64,000 nt of DNA from Methanococcoides sp. LMO-2 (lineage in GTDB: Archaea > Halobacteriota > Methanosarcinia > Methanosarcinales > Methanosarcinaceae). Numbering within the stretch: position 1 is the first letter of the stretch; each line of letters begins with the position of its first letter. The notes under the pieces were generated by a model, which was not told the DNA's origin, made no database searches, and saw only the letters and a program-made list of their open reading frames with translations. Where the stretch lies: the NCBI RefSeq assembly GCF_038432375.1, contig NZ_JBCAUS010000002.1, forward strand, positions 186,001 through 250,000, written 5' to 3'. This document shows positions 18,755-30,218 of the stretch, piece by piece. A program made the translations under genes and the position numbers.

Positions 18755-19606
18755 TCAAGCTTTCCGTCCAACAGCAAGTACATATCCCACATGCTTCGAA
18801 GTGGACCTGTTCCTCATCAGGATCCCTTTGCCCTTACTGAGTTTCCTGAAATGGTTCCTTATCTTCCTGCTTGATAAAGTATATCTGGTCATTCCTATCA
18901 TTAAATCAACGAACAGACGGGCAAAATTTCCGTAACCTCCCAATGCTTTTGCCATCAGCTTGAATTCTTTCGCTTTCACAGAGGCCTTATGTTTATGCAC
19001 CTCAACATCGCTCAATCCTGCCCCTTCAAGCCATGACTTCCACTCTTCAGGTGATGGAAGTGAAAAGGGCAGCTGTGTGATCTCACTGAAAATATGTTCA
19101 GCCTCTCTGATCTTTTCTGCAACTTCCGGAGGCACATCTGCATCACTGTACATCTCATTTATCCCAACCATACCTCCGGGTTTCAACACACGTACGAATT
19201 CCCTGTATGCTCTGTCAGTGTCCAGGAACTGTGATACAAACTCTGTGATGATAATATCAAAAGTATCAGGCTCAAATGGTAGATTATAGGCATCACCTAT
19301 GCGGAATTTCGCTTTGTCCTCAAGACCCAATGCCTTTGTTCTCTCGTTTGCCTTCCTGATGGACACTTCTGCAATATCAACACCAACAACGGAACAGCCA
19401 AAGGTCTGAGCCACAAAACATGCACTGAAGCCTGCTCCGCATCCTACCATCAGCACCTTGCTTTCCTCGTTGATCCGGCAAAGTTCAGCCAGTTCTTTCG
19501 TTGATGTCAGGCCACCGACGTGGAAATAAGGTACTCCAAGGTAACTCATGAAATCGTAGTAGTCAAGGTCTTCGATCTCTTTCCTGCTGAGTAAGGTTTT
19601 TTTCAT
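18755..19606 (-). CDS. Class I SAM-dependent methyltransferase
   Basis: 283 residues. SAM motif I is VLMVGCGAGFSACFVA, the acidic motif II end is VVGVDIAE, and the FDIIITEFVSQFLD segment is motif IV. The sequence resembles the UbiE/Methyltransf_11 group. The C-terminal 90 residues are basic with RKIRNHFRKLSKGKG. The substrate is unknown. It converges with the GNAT gene and stands divergent from the DUF1905 gene. Both have weak or absent ribosome sites. Confidence 0.85.
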   Translation of the reverse strand: MKKTLLSRKEIEDLDYYDFMSYLGVPYFHVGGLTSTKELAELCRINEESKVLMVGCGAGFSACFVAQTFGCSVVGVDIAEVSIRKANERTKALGLEDKAKFRIGDAYNLPFEPDTFDIIITEFVSQFLDTDRAYREFVRVLKPGGMVGINEMYSDADVPPEVAEKIREAEHIFSEITQLPFSLPSPEEWKSWLEGAGLSDVEVHKHKASVKAKEFKLMAKALGGYGNFARLFVDLMIGMTRYTLSSRKIRNHFRKLSKGKGILMRNRSTSKHVGYVLAVGRKA

Positions 19607-19704
19607 GATAATGTAGTTTTGACAGTTTAAATTAATATAAGTATTCGTCAGGCTTCCTGCGAAAGAAAGATGAACTTATAAGTCCGGAAGTACAATTTGT
19701 TACT

Positions 19705-19980
19705 ATGGAAATTTATACAACGAAGGGGGAAGTTGAGATCTTTCCACAAAAAGGGGGCTGGCATTACGTACGGGTTCCCACTGATATCACAGAGATGTTA
19801 CTTCACGAAGCCCAAAGGGGATTGATCCCCATCAGGGCGACTGTCGGTGAAACATCCTGGGAGACATCACTTATGCCCATGGGAGACGGAACTCACTTTG
19901 TTGCACTGAATGCGAAGGTGAGAAAGAAGGAAAATATCGAGTTAGGAATGAGCATTAGTGTTTCGTTCCAGTTGCGATGA
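19705..19980 (+). CDS. DUF1905 domain protein
   Basis: 91 residues forming the small beta-barrel DUF1905 domain: GGWHYVRVPTDITEML, IRATVGETSWETSLMP and YFVAL-like GTHFVALNAKVRKKE. The function is unknown. A TATA-like ACTTATAAG lies about 27 bases before the ATG and no ribosome site is visible, so a leaderless message is likely. It converges with the hydantoinase gene, with 13 bases between. Confidence 0.85.
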   Translation: MEIYTTKGEVEIFPQKGGWHYVRVPTDITEMLLHEAQRGLIPIRATVGETSWETSLMPMGDGTHFVALNAKVRKKENIELGMSISVSFQLR

Positions 19981-19993
19981 TGAAATGTTGGGA

Positions 19994-21931
19994 TCAATCC
20001 TCAATATCACCCACACCCACGAAAACCAGATTAGTTTCCAGCGGGAAAAGGTCGGAATCATTGATCCTGATATCCTGCCTTATTATCTCTATCTTATGAT
20101 CCTCTATCGGAAGTCCGGAATTGTCCAGATACTCCAGCACAAGTTGTCTTCCCACAACTTTCGCTTCCTCAAGGGCCTGGGGATAGTTATTGAAACGCTT
20201 TCTACCGGCAGGGGTGAACATCATTGTAACTGACTTGTTGCCTTCACGAACGTTGCGGATGAGGATCTCGATCCTTTTTGTGACCTTGCCTACGATGGCA
20301 CCAACTGCGTTCCCTACTTCTGCATGTTCAGGCAAAATGATCTCTGCATCGATTGCATCCCGTACATCATCAACATAAGCCCGGACCGGACCACCAAGTA
20401 AGACCACGGGAACACCGACCTTGAAGCTGGTAAGGTACTCATCCTTGTTGTCAATGATCTTCCTGATATCTGCATGATCGATCTCTCTCAGCAGGTATGA
20501 CATGACATATGCGGCCATGTTCTTCCCGAAGGAACTTTTGACATCTTCACAGAAGTCTGTGCGTTCAGCCTGGATCATTTTGGACAGGATGCCGGCTGCG
20601 ATCTCGGAAGCTTCGTTGTCCCACTCCGTGTAATCTCCCAGAACGTGCAAAGCATCTGTTGGGGTAAACCCGATTGCATGGACAAGTTTCTTCTTGACCA
20701 AAAGCTCCAGGAATACTGAGGAAGGCAATCCATCGGTGAAGATCTCGCTTATGGAGGTCGGCTCATCACCTATGCGATCGAACAGCTCTTTCTCTGTCTT
20801 TCCCATAATGTCAGGCTTGCTGCCTGTCCGAATATAGAATTTTGTCGGCTGAATATTCTCGCATAACTGTATCTTTGAAGGAACAGAAGCTTTCTTTAAT
20901 TTATCCTTGATGGAAGGCCATTTTGCTGCAGCCATACAGACAGGGATGACCTTGCGTGGTCCGACACTGATAACTCCGTTCTTTATCCAGACGTGACTGT
21001 CTCCTCCCATTGCCGAGGTTTCCATGCGTATGGCCTTCACTTTGGTCTGCCATCCGCCTACAACTGCACCTTCATCCGTGATCTCTGGAATTCCATCGGT
21101 CACTTTTGCGACATCGGTACTGGTTCCTCCAACATCAATAACGATGCAATCCTTCATCTTTGAAAGATAGGCTGCACCAACGAGACTGGCTGCCGGTCCG
21201 GTGAATATGGATTCGATAGGATGCCTGAGAGCTTCATCAATGCCCACAACGGAACCATCGCATTTGAGCATCATTATCTGGGCATCAATACCACGTCTCT
21301 TGATCTCAGAGACCACTGCATTCATGAACTGCGTGGAAATTGGTACCAGCTGGGCATCGATGTAAGCTGTTATACCTCTTTCATAGGAACCAAGTGATTG
21401 TGAAAGCTCGTGTCCGCAAACGACTGGAAGGTCAGTCATTTTCTCAATGATATCTTTGGCCTTGAGCTCATGGTCGGGGTTCCTTACACTGAAATTTGCT
21501 GAAACTGCAAAAGCTGCGACTTTGTCCTTCGTCTCGAGAACAAAATCCTTTATGCTCTGGGTGTCCAGAAAACGGATCTCTCTTCCGTTTGCGCTATGTC
21601 CGCCTTCCACAGTGATGTAATAGGGTATCCTGGGGTCAGCAGGATCTTTAGTGTCTCCTATCATGATCAGTGCAACATCATGTCCTGAAGGTCTTTCGGA
21701 AACAGTATTCTCAAGAACGGCATTCGTTGCAAGGGTCGTGGAAACAGAGACCTTTGATACCTTCTTCAGGTAGGACTGATCAAGGGAATCAAGGGCGTTC
21801 CGTATCCCTGGAAGTGGATCTGGATATGTGGTCGGTGATTTCGTATAGTCTATGACCTTTCCGTCATCCTCTCTCACGATAACAGCATCGGTGTACGTTC
21901 CACCTGCATCGATTCCAATTCCGTACTTCAT
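19994..21931 (-). CDS. Hydantoinase/oxoprolinase family protein
   Basis: 645 residues from the ATG at 21931, giving MKYGIGIDAGGTYTDAVIV. The longer frame back to 21976 is disfavoured because GGAG sits nine bases before 21931. The phosphate-1 motif of the ASKHA fold (GIDAGGTYTDAV), STTLATNAV, and CIVIDVGGTSTDVAKV match the HyuA-type ATP-dependent amidase subunit. HyuA usually works with HyuB. No hyuB is nearby, as is common in archaea, so the substrate is uncertain. It follows the flavin protein gene by 41 bases on the same strand. Confidence 0.88.
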   Translation of the reverse strand: MKYGIGIDAGGTYTDAVIVREDDGKVIDYTKSPTTYPDPLPGIRNALDSLDQSYLKKVSKVSVSTTLATNAVLENTVSERPSGHDVALIMIGDTKDPADPRIPYYITVEGGHSANGREIRFLDTQSIKDFVLETKDKVAAFAVSANFSVRNPDHELKAKDIIEKMTDLPVVCGHELSQSLGSYERGITAYIDAQLVPISTQFMNAVVSEIKRRGIDAQIMMLKCDGSVVGIDEALRHPIESIFTGPAASLVGAAYLSKMKDCIVIDVGGTSTDVAKVTDGIPEITDEGAVVGGWQTKVKAIRMETSAMGGDSHVWIKNGVISVGPRKVIPVCMAAAKWPSIKDKLKKASVPSKIQLCENIQPTKFYIRTGSKPDIMGKTEKELFDRIGDEPTSISEIFTDGLPSSVFLELLVKKKLVHAIGFTPTDALHVLGDYTEWDNEASEIAAGILSKMIQAERTDFCEDVKSSFGKNMAAYVMSYLLREIDHADIRKIIDNKDEYLTSFKVGVPVVLLGGPVRAYVDDVRDAIDAEIILPEHAEVGNAVGAIVGKVTKRIEILIRNVREGNKSVTMMFTPAGRKRFNNYPQALEEAKVVGRQLVLEYLDNSGLPIEDHKIEIIRQDIRINDSDLFPLETNLVFVGVGDIED

Positions 21932-21972
21932 TTTCATCCACTCCTTTTTTCGTAACGAGAGGTCAGATTTGC

Positions 21973-22431
21973 TCAATCGTAGTCCATTCCATATTGCCTA
22001 CCATGCAGCTCTTCAACATCGATACGTATGATTGCCACTCCCTTGGTTTTCAGGTCTTCGATGTTGTATTCTTTATTATGGTAGCGATCGATTATGATCT
22101 TAAGGCCTTCTTTTCTTTCTTCTTCATCTTCCAGGATAGTTGCAGTTCCATAGCCTACGACGCTCTGGTACTTCATGTAATACGAACAGGGTTCATCGGA
22201 TGGGAGTGTCTCGTAAAAATTGTCCACTTCAAAACAGGCATGTTTGTTCTGTTTAATGAGGTTAATTTTCGTACCTTTCCTGGAACTATGTAGATAGATT
22301 GTTCTGTCCTTGTATCCGAACGATATTGGTACGATGTAAGGTCTATCATTATCACAAAGTCCCAGCCTCAGATATTGTGCATCTAAAAGTATGTCCTCGA
22401 GCATCTTTTCATCTTTTATTTTTTTGCCCAT
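21973..22431 (-). CDS. Pyridoxamine 5'-phosphate oxidase-like flavin-binding protein (NimA-like)
   Basis: 152 residues from ATG 22431 (MGKKIKDEKMLEDIL), preferred over an ATG 19 codons upstream because GGTCAT precedes it and homologues start there. LRLGLCDNDRPYIVPISFGY, the YLHSSRKGTKINLI turn, and VVGYGTATILEDEEE are the FMN split-barrel pattern of the NimA/PNPOx-like group. Members bind FMN or F420 or reduce nitro compounds. The actual substrate is unknown. It probably shares a transcript with the hydantoinase gene. Confidence 0.85.
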   Translation of the reverse strand: MGKKIKDEKMLEDILLDAQYLRLGLCDNDRPYIVPISFGYKDRTIYLHSSRKGTKINLIKQNKHACFEVDNFYETLPSDEPCSYYMKYQSVVGYGTATILEDEEERKEGLKIIIDRYHNKEYNIEDLKTKGVAIIRIDVEELHGRQYGMDYD

Positions 22432-22488
22432 TATGACCAAGCCGTTTGTTTTAATGAAATTATAACAAAAAATGAGGTATATTTGCAT

Positions 22489-22848
22489 ATATACTTAAGC
22501 CATTGGTGTTTTCAACTGACATGGGCATTTTTCAGCAGCAATTATGTCTTTTTTTGAAAATAATACAAACTTAAAACTACTATATACTCATTGAGCTATC
22601 AAAGATTTGATGTAATCATCTTTTCTAATTCAGTATGCTCTGATTTTTTTGATATGTGCTAAAGTTCAATTTCTATTAATTTAAGAATATTTTATTTCAG
22701 TAGGAATTTATACCGTAATGTGGAATATTAATTTGGGTTGGGGTTTTGATAAGGATAATTCTAACTTAAATCAGTCGTAGGCGGGGGCTTTTGGCTGTAT
22801 ATCTTTGAACAGACAAACTGTAAATGAAGTAAAGGGGAGTATCAAGAA
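22489..22848. other. AT-rich intergenic region
   Basis: About 360 bases between the flavin protein and the DUF3303-like gene, divergent genes. No remnant is seen. Promoters for both directions must lie here. AAGGGGAG close to 22832 is the ribosome site of the next gene. Confidence 0.4.
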
Positions 22849-23133
22849 ATGTTGTTTATGGACATAATAACATGGGACCCAAAGGACCATAATGAAATGT
22901 GGAAGCGCTTTGAAAAGTGGGAATATCCGGAAGGAATTAAGGTAATCGGTGAATGGTCTGACTTGTCCAGTTGCCGGCATATTGTTCTATACGAAGTAGA
23001 GGATGCTGAATCTTATGCTGAGGGTATGTACCCCTGGTTGGATATCTGCCATTTCGATAGTTTTCCAGTGATGGAATCGGGTGATGTTGCCAAATTCATG
23101 GCCGAGCACATGGGATATAATCCGGTAGTGTGA
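22849..23133 (+). CDS. DUF3303-like small protein
   Basis: 94 residues, MLFMDIITWDPKDHNEM then KVIGEWSDLSSCRHIVLYEV, a dimeric alpha/beta-barrel-like stress family of unknown function. A close paralogue lies at 28793-29059; the two share MLFMDIITW and the PWxDICH motif. AAGGGGAG is ideally placed before the ATG. It is probably monocistronic. Confidence 0.7.
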   Translation: MLFMDIITWDPKDHNEMWKRFEKWEYPEGIKVIGEWSDLSSCRHIVLYEVEDAESYAEGMYPWLDICHFDSFPVMESGDVAKFMAEHMGYNPVV

Positions 23134-23207
23134 TAGATCAGGGTGCTTATTGATTTATCGTCAATTTTCATTTTTCTTTTTAATATTTATTTTTAAGTTT
23201 TGATATT

Positions 23208-23999
23208 TCAGCTGATTTCATCCTTTATCGAACGATAGCATTTCTCAAAGAGTTCCTGGCTGCCACATATCTCGAAAATGCTATATCCAAATAGCTCTGC
23301 ATATTCTTCGATTTTTTTGTCGATATCTTTTACATAAGTAAGGCCAGTCTTGACCTTTGCAACTCTTGAGTATCCGCCACAGTCGTTTACCATCTTTGCC
23401 ATCTTCATTGCTTCTTCAGGATCTGAATGATATCTTTCCGGTGCTAAGAGTTCTCTCCATGAACTTGCATACATGGGTGTAAAGAAGAAAGCAGGTTCTT
23501 TGCTGTGCTCTTTGAGCAACTTCAGATAGTTTGCACAGCCACCTACCGTTGCTGCAATGCAGTCGTCCACAATCCTCTCATCATCCCGGAGTATTCGTAC
23601 GATGCAGTCGTCTTTTTCCAGGCAGAAATCTTCTTCTACGTTACCAAGAACATTACCGCAAAGACCGTAAAAGATGAGTATTCCCTTAGAAAAAGGTGTC
23701 ATTTTCTCTATGTTCTGGTAGACCTGGGATTTCAGTTCTTTTGGTACCTCGTGGAGTCCAAGTTCCAGAATGTTAACAACAACCACAAATTCATTTTTAT
23801 CCACGTTTTCAAGAGCCTTCGTGATCTTTTCAATTGGTGTGATCTCATAAGAGGTATGCTGCTCATCAAGCTTTTCTGTAAATTCGGAAATATTTTCATT
23901 TGCTACTATCACAATATTTGTGATCTGGGAATCATTACCCAAAAGCCATACGATCTCGTCTTGAAGTATCTTGCAACTTAACAGGCTTAATACAGGCAT
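23208..23999 (-). CDS. DUF1638 domain protein
   Basis: 263 residues. ILSCKILQDEIVWLL-type start, GILIFYGLCGNVLGNVEEDF, CIAATVGGCANYLKLL and PMYASSWRELLAPERYH are DUF1638 landmarks. The conserved Cys residues suggest metal or corrinoid-related chemistry. In Methanosarcinales these proteins often lie near methyltransferase and corrinoid genes, though none is visible here. GGAG precedes ATG 23999 at seven bases. A strong inverted repeat at 24050-24089 sits upstream. Confidence 0.85.
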   Translation of the reverse strand: MPVLSLLSCKILQDEIVWLLGNDSQITNIVIVANENISEFTEKLDEQHTSYEITPIEKITKALENVDKNEFVVVVNILELGLHEVPKELKSQVYQNIEKMTPFSKGILIFYGLCGNVLGNVEEDFCLEKDDCIVRILRDDERIVDDCIAATVGGCANYLKLLKEHSKEPAFFFTPMYASSWRELLAPERYHSDPEEAMKMAKMVNDCGGYSRVAKVKTGLTYVKDIDKKIEEYAELFGYSIFEICGSQELFEKCYRSIKDEIS

Positions 24000-24049
24000 T
24001 TATTTCTCCGAATTGATTTAATTTGTGATGCTCTTAAGGGCTGGCATCC

Positions 24050-24089
24050 TGTGATAGTGATGATGTCTATAACTTCATCATCTGTCACA
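24050..24089 (-). promoter_or_regulatory. Inverted repeat upstream of the DUF1638 gene
   Basis: TGTGATAGTGATGATG (24050-24065) faces CATCATCTGTCACA (24076-24089). Seven and five base pairs surround an asymmetric internal loop. At 51-90 bases upstream of the start it could be an operator or a 5'-leader hairpin. Confidence 0.45.
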
Positions 24090-24333
24090 ATTAGTGATAA
24101 GTTATGTATGATTATATACTTAAGCGTTATAATTCTGTACTGGATTTGATTGGTACAGAAAAATGACCCGGTCATATAATTTTCATAGTAAACTAAAAAA
24201 GCTCTTCTTATGTTGATCATATGTTTCAGTAAATGGTATTTTCCTAATTTCTTCATGTCTGCCAAAACATCTAAATAAGAGTTTAACATCAATAGCTTTT
24301 AATAATTATTAAAATCTATAAATGGTATAAAAT

Positions 24334-24651
24334 ATGGAATGGATATACTTACTAATCGCAGGATTGTTTGAAACCGGATGGGCAGTTGGATTGAAATACA
24401 GTGATGGTTTAACCAAGTTCTACCCGGTGGTGTTTACAGTTGCTACTTTGATCTTAAGCATGTATCTTTTGGAAAGAGCTTTGAGAACATTACCTGTCGG
24501 AACTGCATATGCAGTCTGGACAGGAATCGGTATCATCGGGACAACCATAGTTGGAATATATCTTTTCAATGAGTCAATGAATATGTCCAGGCTCTTCTTT
24601 ATAGGCCTGATCGCCGTTGGTATCGGTGGCTTAAAAATGGTATCGGCCTGA
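24334..24651 (+). CDS. gdx: SMR family transporter, Gdx/SugE subtype (guanidinium exporter)
   Basis: 105 residues, four helices. The N-terminal membrane Glu (GLFETGWAVGLKYSDG) and LPVGTAYAVWTGIGIIGTT are diagnostic of the SMR family. The WAVGLKYS form fits the Gdx (SugE) subtype, known in bacteria to exchange guanidinium for protons. In bacteria gdx often sits under guanidine riboswitches; I see none here. Instead a GbsR-like regulator follows after 54 bases. Confidence 0.85.
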   Translation: MEWIYLLIAGLFETGWAVGLKYSDGLTKFYPVVFTVATLILSMYLLERALRTLPVGTAYAVWTGIGIIGTTIVGIYLFNESMNMSRLFFIGLIAVGIGGLKMVSA

Positions 24652-24705
24652 TACTGCATTTCCAGATATGATAAATAAGAATTCTGTTGATACAGAAGTG
24701 GGAAA

Positions 24706-25194
24706 ATGAGTGATATTGAAGAAAAGATAATTGATATTGGTCAGGAGATATTCAAAGGCTATGGGGTCGATGATACTACTGCTCAGATCCTTTCGATCCT
24801 CAACTTTGAGTCCAGAGAAATAAGTATGGAGGAACTGGCACATAGGACCGGATATAGCCTTGCTTCTATCAGTCTTAAAATAAAGAATCTTGAGCATTTC
24901 TGGAGCATAAAAAGGATACATAAACCCGGATCACGCAAGACATATCTGTATATGGAAAAGAATCTGCTGGATGCTTTTGCTACCCAGGTAAGGAATGGTT
25001 TTGAAACTGAACTTGAGATCGCTAAGACCAAGATCACTCCTTTGATAGAAGAATACAGGAACCATGCCGATAGTGAAGAACAAAAAATAAAGCTCCAGGC
25101 TTATGAGAATTATCTCTCAGAGATCAATAAGTTTGAAGAATTGATTCATCAAATATACGATCTGATCGATAAATTAAAAGTGAATCAAGCTTAA
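24706..25194 (+). CDS. GbsR/MarR-like winged-helix regulator
   Basis: 162 residues. The winged helix runs from about 20 to 85 (ISMEELAHRTGYSLASISLK, then HFWSIKRIHKPGSRKTYLYM), and long helices to the C-terminus form the dimer. GbsR-type regulators in bacteria control choline and osmolyte genes. In archaea they often accompany transporters. It follows the Gdx gene by 54 bases, so it probably regulates it (inference). Confidence 0.8.
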   Translation: MSDIEEKIIDIGQEIFKGYGVDDTTAQILSILNFESREISMEELAHRTGYSLASISLKIKNLEHFWSIKRIHKPGSRKTYLYMEKNLLDAFATQVRNGFETELEIAKTKITPLIEEYRNHADSEEQKIKLQAYENYLSEINKFEELIHQIYDLIDKLKVNQA

Positions 25195-25403
25195 GGGTGC
25201 CGCTGTTTTCACTTTTTAATTCTATTTTCCATTACTTTGTTTAAGGATATTTTATAATATTATACTATCTTAAATTCTGAATATCTTTTTATATGCAAAA
25301 AACATTCTTTTTATTTGCTTAAGGGGGCATAATTGGGAATTTAGCTTAGTTGTTTACTTGATAGTATATTCAATGTGTCCGATCAAATAATGGAGTGGAT
25401 TTA
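25195..25403 (+). promoter_or_regulatory. Promoter region of the katG unit
   Basis: AT-rich 209-base spacer with a TATA-like TTTTTATATG near 25287. GGAG lies eight bases before the leader ATG at 25404. The native-looking AT content here contrasts with the GC-rich katG coding region. Confidence 0.4.
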
Positions 25404-27673
<2,270 letters not shown>

Positions 27674-27699
27674 TCGGAAATTGATGCAAAATTCAATAT

Positions 27700-27734
27700 C
27701 CACCGTAAAGTCAAAATATCTGGCTTTTCGGTGG
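27700..27734 (+). terminator. Stem-loop after katG
   Basis: CCACCGTAAAG (27700-27710) pairs with CTTTTCGGTGG (27724-27734) with one mismatch. An AT-rich tail follows. It is well placed to end the katG transcript. Confidence 0.7.
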
Positions 27735-27780
27735 AAATTTAATCTTTATTAATAAACGACTTCTATTTCTTAGGATTTGC

Positions 27781-28629
27781 TTAGTTGTTAGTCTCCCCTA
27801 AGCCACTACTTTCAGGAATCTTTTCCTCAAACCAGGCAAGTTCCTTTATCGTTTTAGCCAGACATGAGACAAGCCATTCTTTCAGAAGAGTTCTTTTTCC
27901 CAATACATTGCCGATCTCACTCACCTCGTCGTGCAGCCATGCATTCAACTCCATGACATAATGCAGTGCCATTATCTGGTGTTCCTCATCATGAGAACCA
28001 CAGCCTTCGAATTCAGAAGATGGTTTCAGTTCCCCTATTGCCTTTATCATCTTTTCGAGGTTCTCCGGGAATGCATAATGGCAGATGTCGGTGCGATCGA
28101 TCTGGTAGATAAGTGCTTCAAAATGTCTCTCCAGTTCCTTTCTTTCCGTCTCGAAGTTCCACAGCAGCCTGTCCAGCAGTGCCAAAACAAGTGCTTCCTT
28201 GTGCTTGTTCCTTTGACCCAGTGAACTATACACTTCCTCGAAAAGATTTTCGGGAATGCCTCTGGGATCCTCTTCAGGCATCTTCTCTCCTGCAACCCAT
28301 GCCTTTAGTACCCAGATATATTCCTGACATTTCCTGCTTCTTCCGGTTTTATCCTCACGCCAGGCATCTTCTCCGCATTTCGGGTGTGCACTGCCAATTG
28401 AATCCGGATCAATATCGAACTCCATGCTGCCAATTGCTTCAATTATTCGCAGGACGTGGTGCTCAAATTTAAAATGGCAGATCTCCAGCCGGGTGATCAG
28501 GTTGCGGATGGTTTGGGCTATCTTTGGTATGGGGGTGATTAGCTGCTCCATCCGGTAGATCGCTGCAATTTCTTCATCAGGTTGATCAAAACCTATGTTT
28601 GCCCAGGGTTCCATTGGAATTTCTTCCAT
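27781..28629 (-). CDS. Hypothetical protein with an internal duplication
   Basis: 282 residues, helical, no recognised family. Two halves repeat each other: residues near 51 (ICHFKFEHHVLRIIEAIG) and near 188 (ICHYAFPENLEKMIKAIG) align. In each half a later VLKAWVAGE or VMELNAWLHDE segment follows, then a LVLALLDRLLWNFE or LVSCLAKTIKELAWFE helix. The first half has an extra Cys pair (HPKCGEDAW, RKCQEY). ATG 28629 has no clear ribosome site. A second ATG five codons later follows a purine-rich stretch. The function is unknown. Confidence 0.6.
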   Translation of the reverse strand: MEEIPMEPWANIGFDQPDEEIAAIYRMEQLITPIPKIAQTIRNLITRLEICHFKFEHHVLRIIEAIGSMEFDIDPDSIGSAHPKCGEDAWREDKTGRSRKCQEYIWVLKAWVAGEKMPEEDPRGIPENLFEEVYSSLGQRNKHKEALVLALLDRLLWNFETERKELERHFEALIYQIDRTDICHYAFPENLEKMIKAIGELKPSSEFEGCGSHDEEHQIMALHYVMELNAWLHDEVSEIGNVLGKRTLLKEWLVSCLAKTIKELAWFEEKIPESSGLGETNN

Positions 28630-28792
28630 TAGATGTAATTATTCTTTTATTATGAATAGTTCTTTTGATTGTTTCATATTGGAACAGAAAGTTAGGGACT
28701 GCTTAATTTTCTTTCGATACCTATATGTGATATCAAAATAATTGTTATATGTGGTCATAAACTGGCCTTTGATTTTCGGGAGTGGCAATAAA

Positions 28793-29059
28793 ATGTTATT
28801 TATGGACATAATAACATGGGAACCTAAAGATAACGATGAAGTAACAAGAAGATACAGCGAATGGAGCTGGCCTGATAGCGTGGAAGTTATCAGTGAATGG
28901 ACCGATCTTTCAACCTGCAGATATGTTGCTGTGGTAGACATAAAGGATTCTGAAAGTTATGCTATTGCAGCGCTTCCATGGAAGGATATTTGCCATATCG
29001 AGACAGTTCCTGTTATGGAAACGTCAAAATTAATGGCAATGATGTCCGAATATGTGTGA
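28793..29059 (+). CDS. DUF3303-like small protein (paralogue)
   Basis: 88 residues from ATG 28793 (MLFMDIITWEPKDNDEV), which has GGGAG at good spacing. An upstream ATG at 28742 gives a frame with no family similarity and is rejected. It matches the gene at 22849 along its length, including SEWTDLSTCRYVAVVDIKD and the PWKDICHIE motif. The pair suggests a dispersed duplication 6 kb apart. The function is unknown. Confidence 0.7.
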   Translation: MLFMDIITWEPKDNDEVTRRYSEWSWPDSVEVISEWTDLSTCRYVAVVDIKDSESYAIAALPWKDICHIETVPVMETSKLMAMMSEYV

Positions 29060-29201
29060 ACAGCTGGCTTAAAATGATCTCTCCTGAGTGAATGGCCCTG
29101 AGATCTTTTCTGATTTCCAACAGGGTTTTTGACACTCAGGAGTTTTTAAATCTGTTTATCTATATCAGAAACTAATTGTATCTGTAAATTAATTACTTTT
29201 C

Positions 29202-30032
29202 ATGGATAAATTCAGGGACGTAGCACTACAAACCATTAAAAAATGGAATTCAGATGATGGTGTATCATTCAGTGCAGCTCTGTCATTCTATCTGATAATA
29301 AGTCTTCCATCCCTTCTTCTTTTCTCATTATCCCTTGGGGGAATGTTCCTGAAAGTGGAACGCCTTCAAGCAACCATCATAGGGTATATATCCCCTTTTG
29401 CCAATGCAGAGATCATAAACTCATTGAACCTGCTTTTTCAGCAGTTACCCGAAACTAGTTCACTGACCTTTGGACTTGTTAGCAGTTTCCTGCTTTTCCT
29501 ATGGAGTGCCGGCAATATCTTCCTGCATTTTCAGAAGACGGTTAACAACATGTGGGGAGTTCAGGATTACAGGAAGGGCTGGGCAGAAAGGCTCTTCAGG
29601 AAAAGGATGTCCTCATTTATTGCTGTATTTATATTCAGCGTGCTTCTGGTCCTGAGCATTCTTACAGAGATATTCCTTGTGGTCATATCAAAGGTAATTA
29701 CAACAATTCTGCCATTTTCACTGGATCTTGTCCAGTATGCTTCTTCTGTGGCAAACTTCTGCGTGCTCACTGTGCTTTTCGTTTATCTTTATACGACACT
29801 TCCGGAAAAGAAGCTCGGTCTCAGGTATATAATGACAGGTTCATTCCTGACCGTTCTTTTTGTCACCATTGGCAAATATCTTTTCAGCCTGTATCTCTCA
29901 TATAGCAACCTTACGACCGTCTATACTCAGATTGGTGCTTTTATAGCTGTTTTTTTGTGGATCTATTATTCTTCCATAATCGTTACATTGATGGCTGAGT
30001 TCATCAAGGTTTATTCTGATATTGATGAGTAA
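29202..30032 (+). CDS. YihY/UPF0761 family membrane protein
   Basis: 276 residues, six predicted helices. The family pattern appears as FSAALSFYLIISLPSLLLFS, LWSAGNIFLHFQKTVNNMWG and IGAFIAVFLWIYYSSIIVTL. The family was formerly called BrkB or RNase BN, but no nuclease activity is established. It is an inner-membrane protein of unknown function. An ATG without a strong ribosome site is used. A hairpin with a T-run follows the gene. Confidence 0.9.
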   Translation: MDKFRDVALQTIKKWNSDDGVSFSAALSFYLIISLPSLLLFSLSLGGMFLKVERLQATIIGYISPFANAEIINSLNLLFQQLPETSSLTFGLVSSFLLFLWSAGNIFLHFQKTVNNMWGVQDYRKGWAERLFRKRMSSFIAVFIFSVLLVLSILTEIFLVVISKVITTILPFSLDLVQYASSVANFCVLTVLFVYLYTTLPEKKLGLRYIMTGSFLTVLFVTIGKYLFSLYLSYSNLTTVYTQIGAFIAVFLWIYYSSIIVTLMAEFIKVYSDIDE

Positions 30033-30087
30033 GATCTCCTGAGACCAGGATGTACTTGTTCGTAAGTTTTGATTCATTGTTCAATAT

Positions 30088-30115
30088 CTATCATTGATAA
30101 TTCATGATAGTTTTT
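30088..30115 (+). terminator. Hairpin and T-run after the YihY-like gene
   Basis: CTATCAT (30088-30094) and ATGATAG (30104-30110) are perfect 7-bp arms with a nine-base loop. TTTTTC follows immediately, the usual form of an intrinsic terminator. Confidence 0.65.
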
Positions 30116-30218
30116 CATTTTCTATCCGAAGAGGAACCTACAGAACATCTAAATAAATTGGGCAGATTAAGTAGATAGGGAATATTTTAGAAAACAAATC
30201 TCAATACCCCGATATTTA

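Noticed and set aside
22600-22800. Possible CRISPR array or repeat in AT-rich spacers
   Set aside because: No direct repeats of 24-40 bases with regular spacers were found here or in other intergenic stretches.
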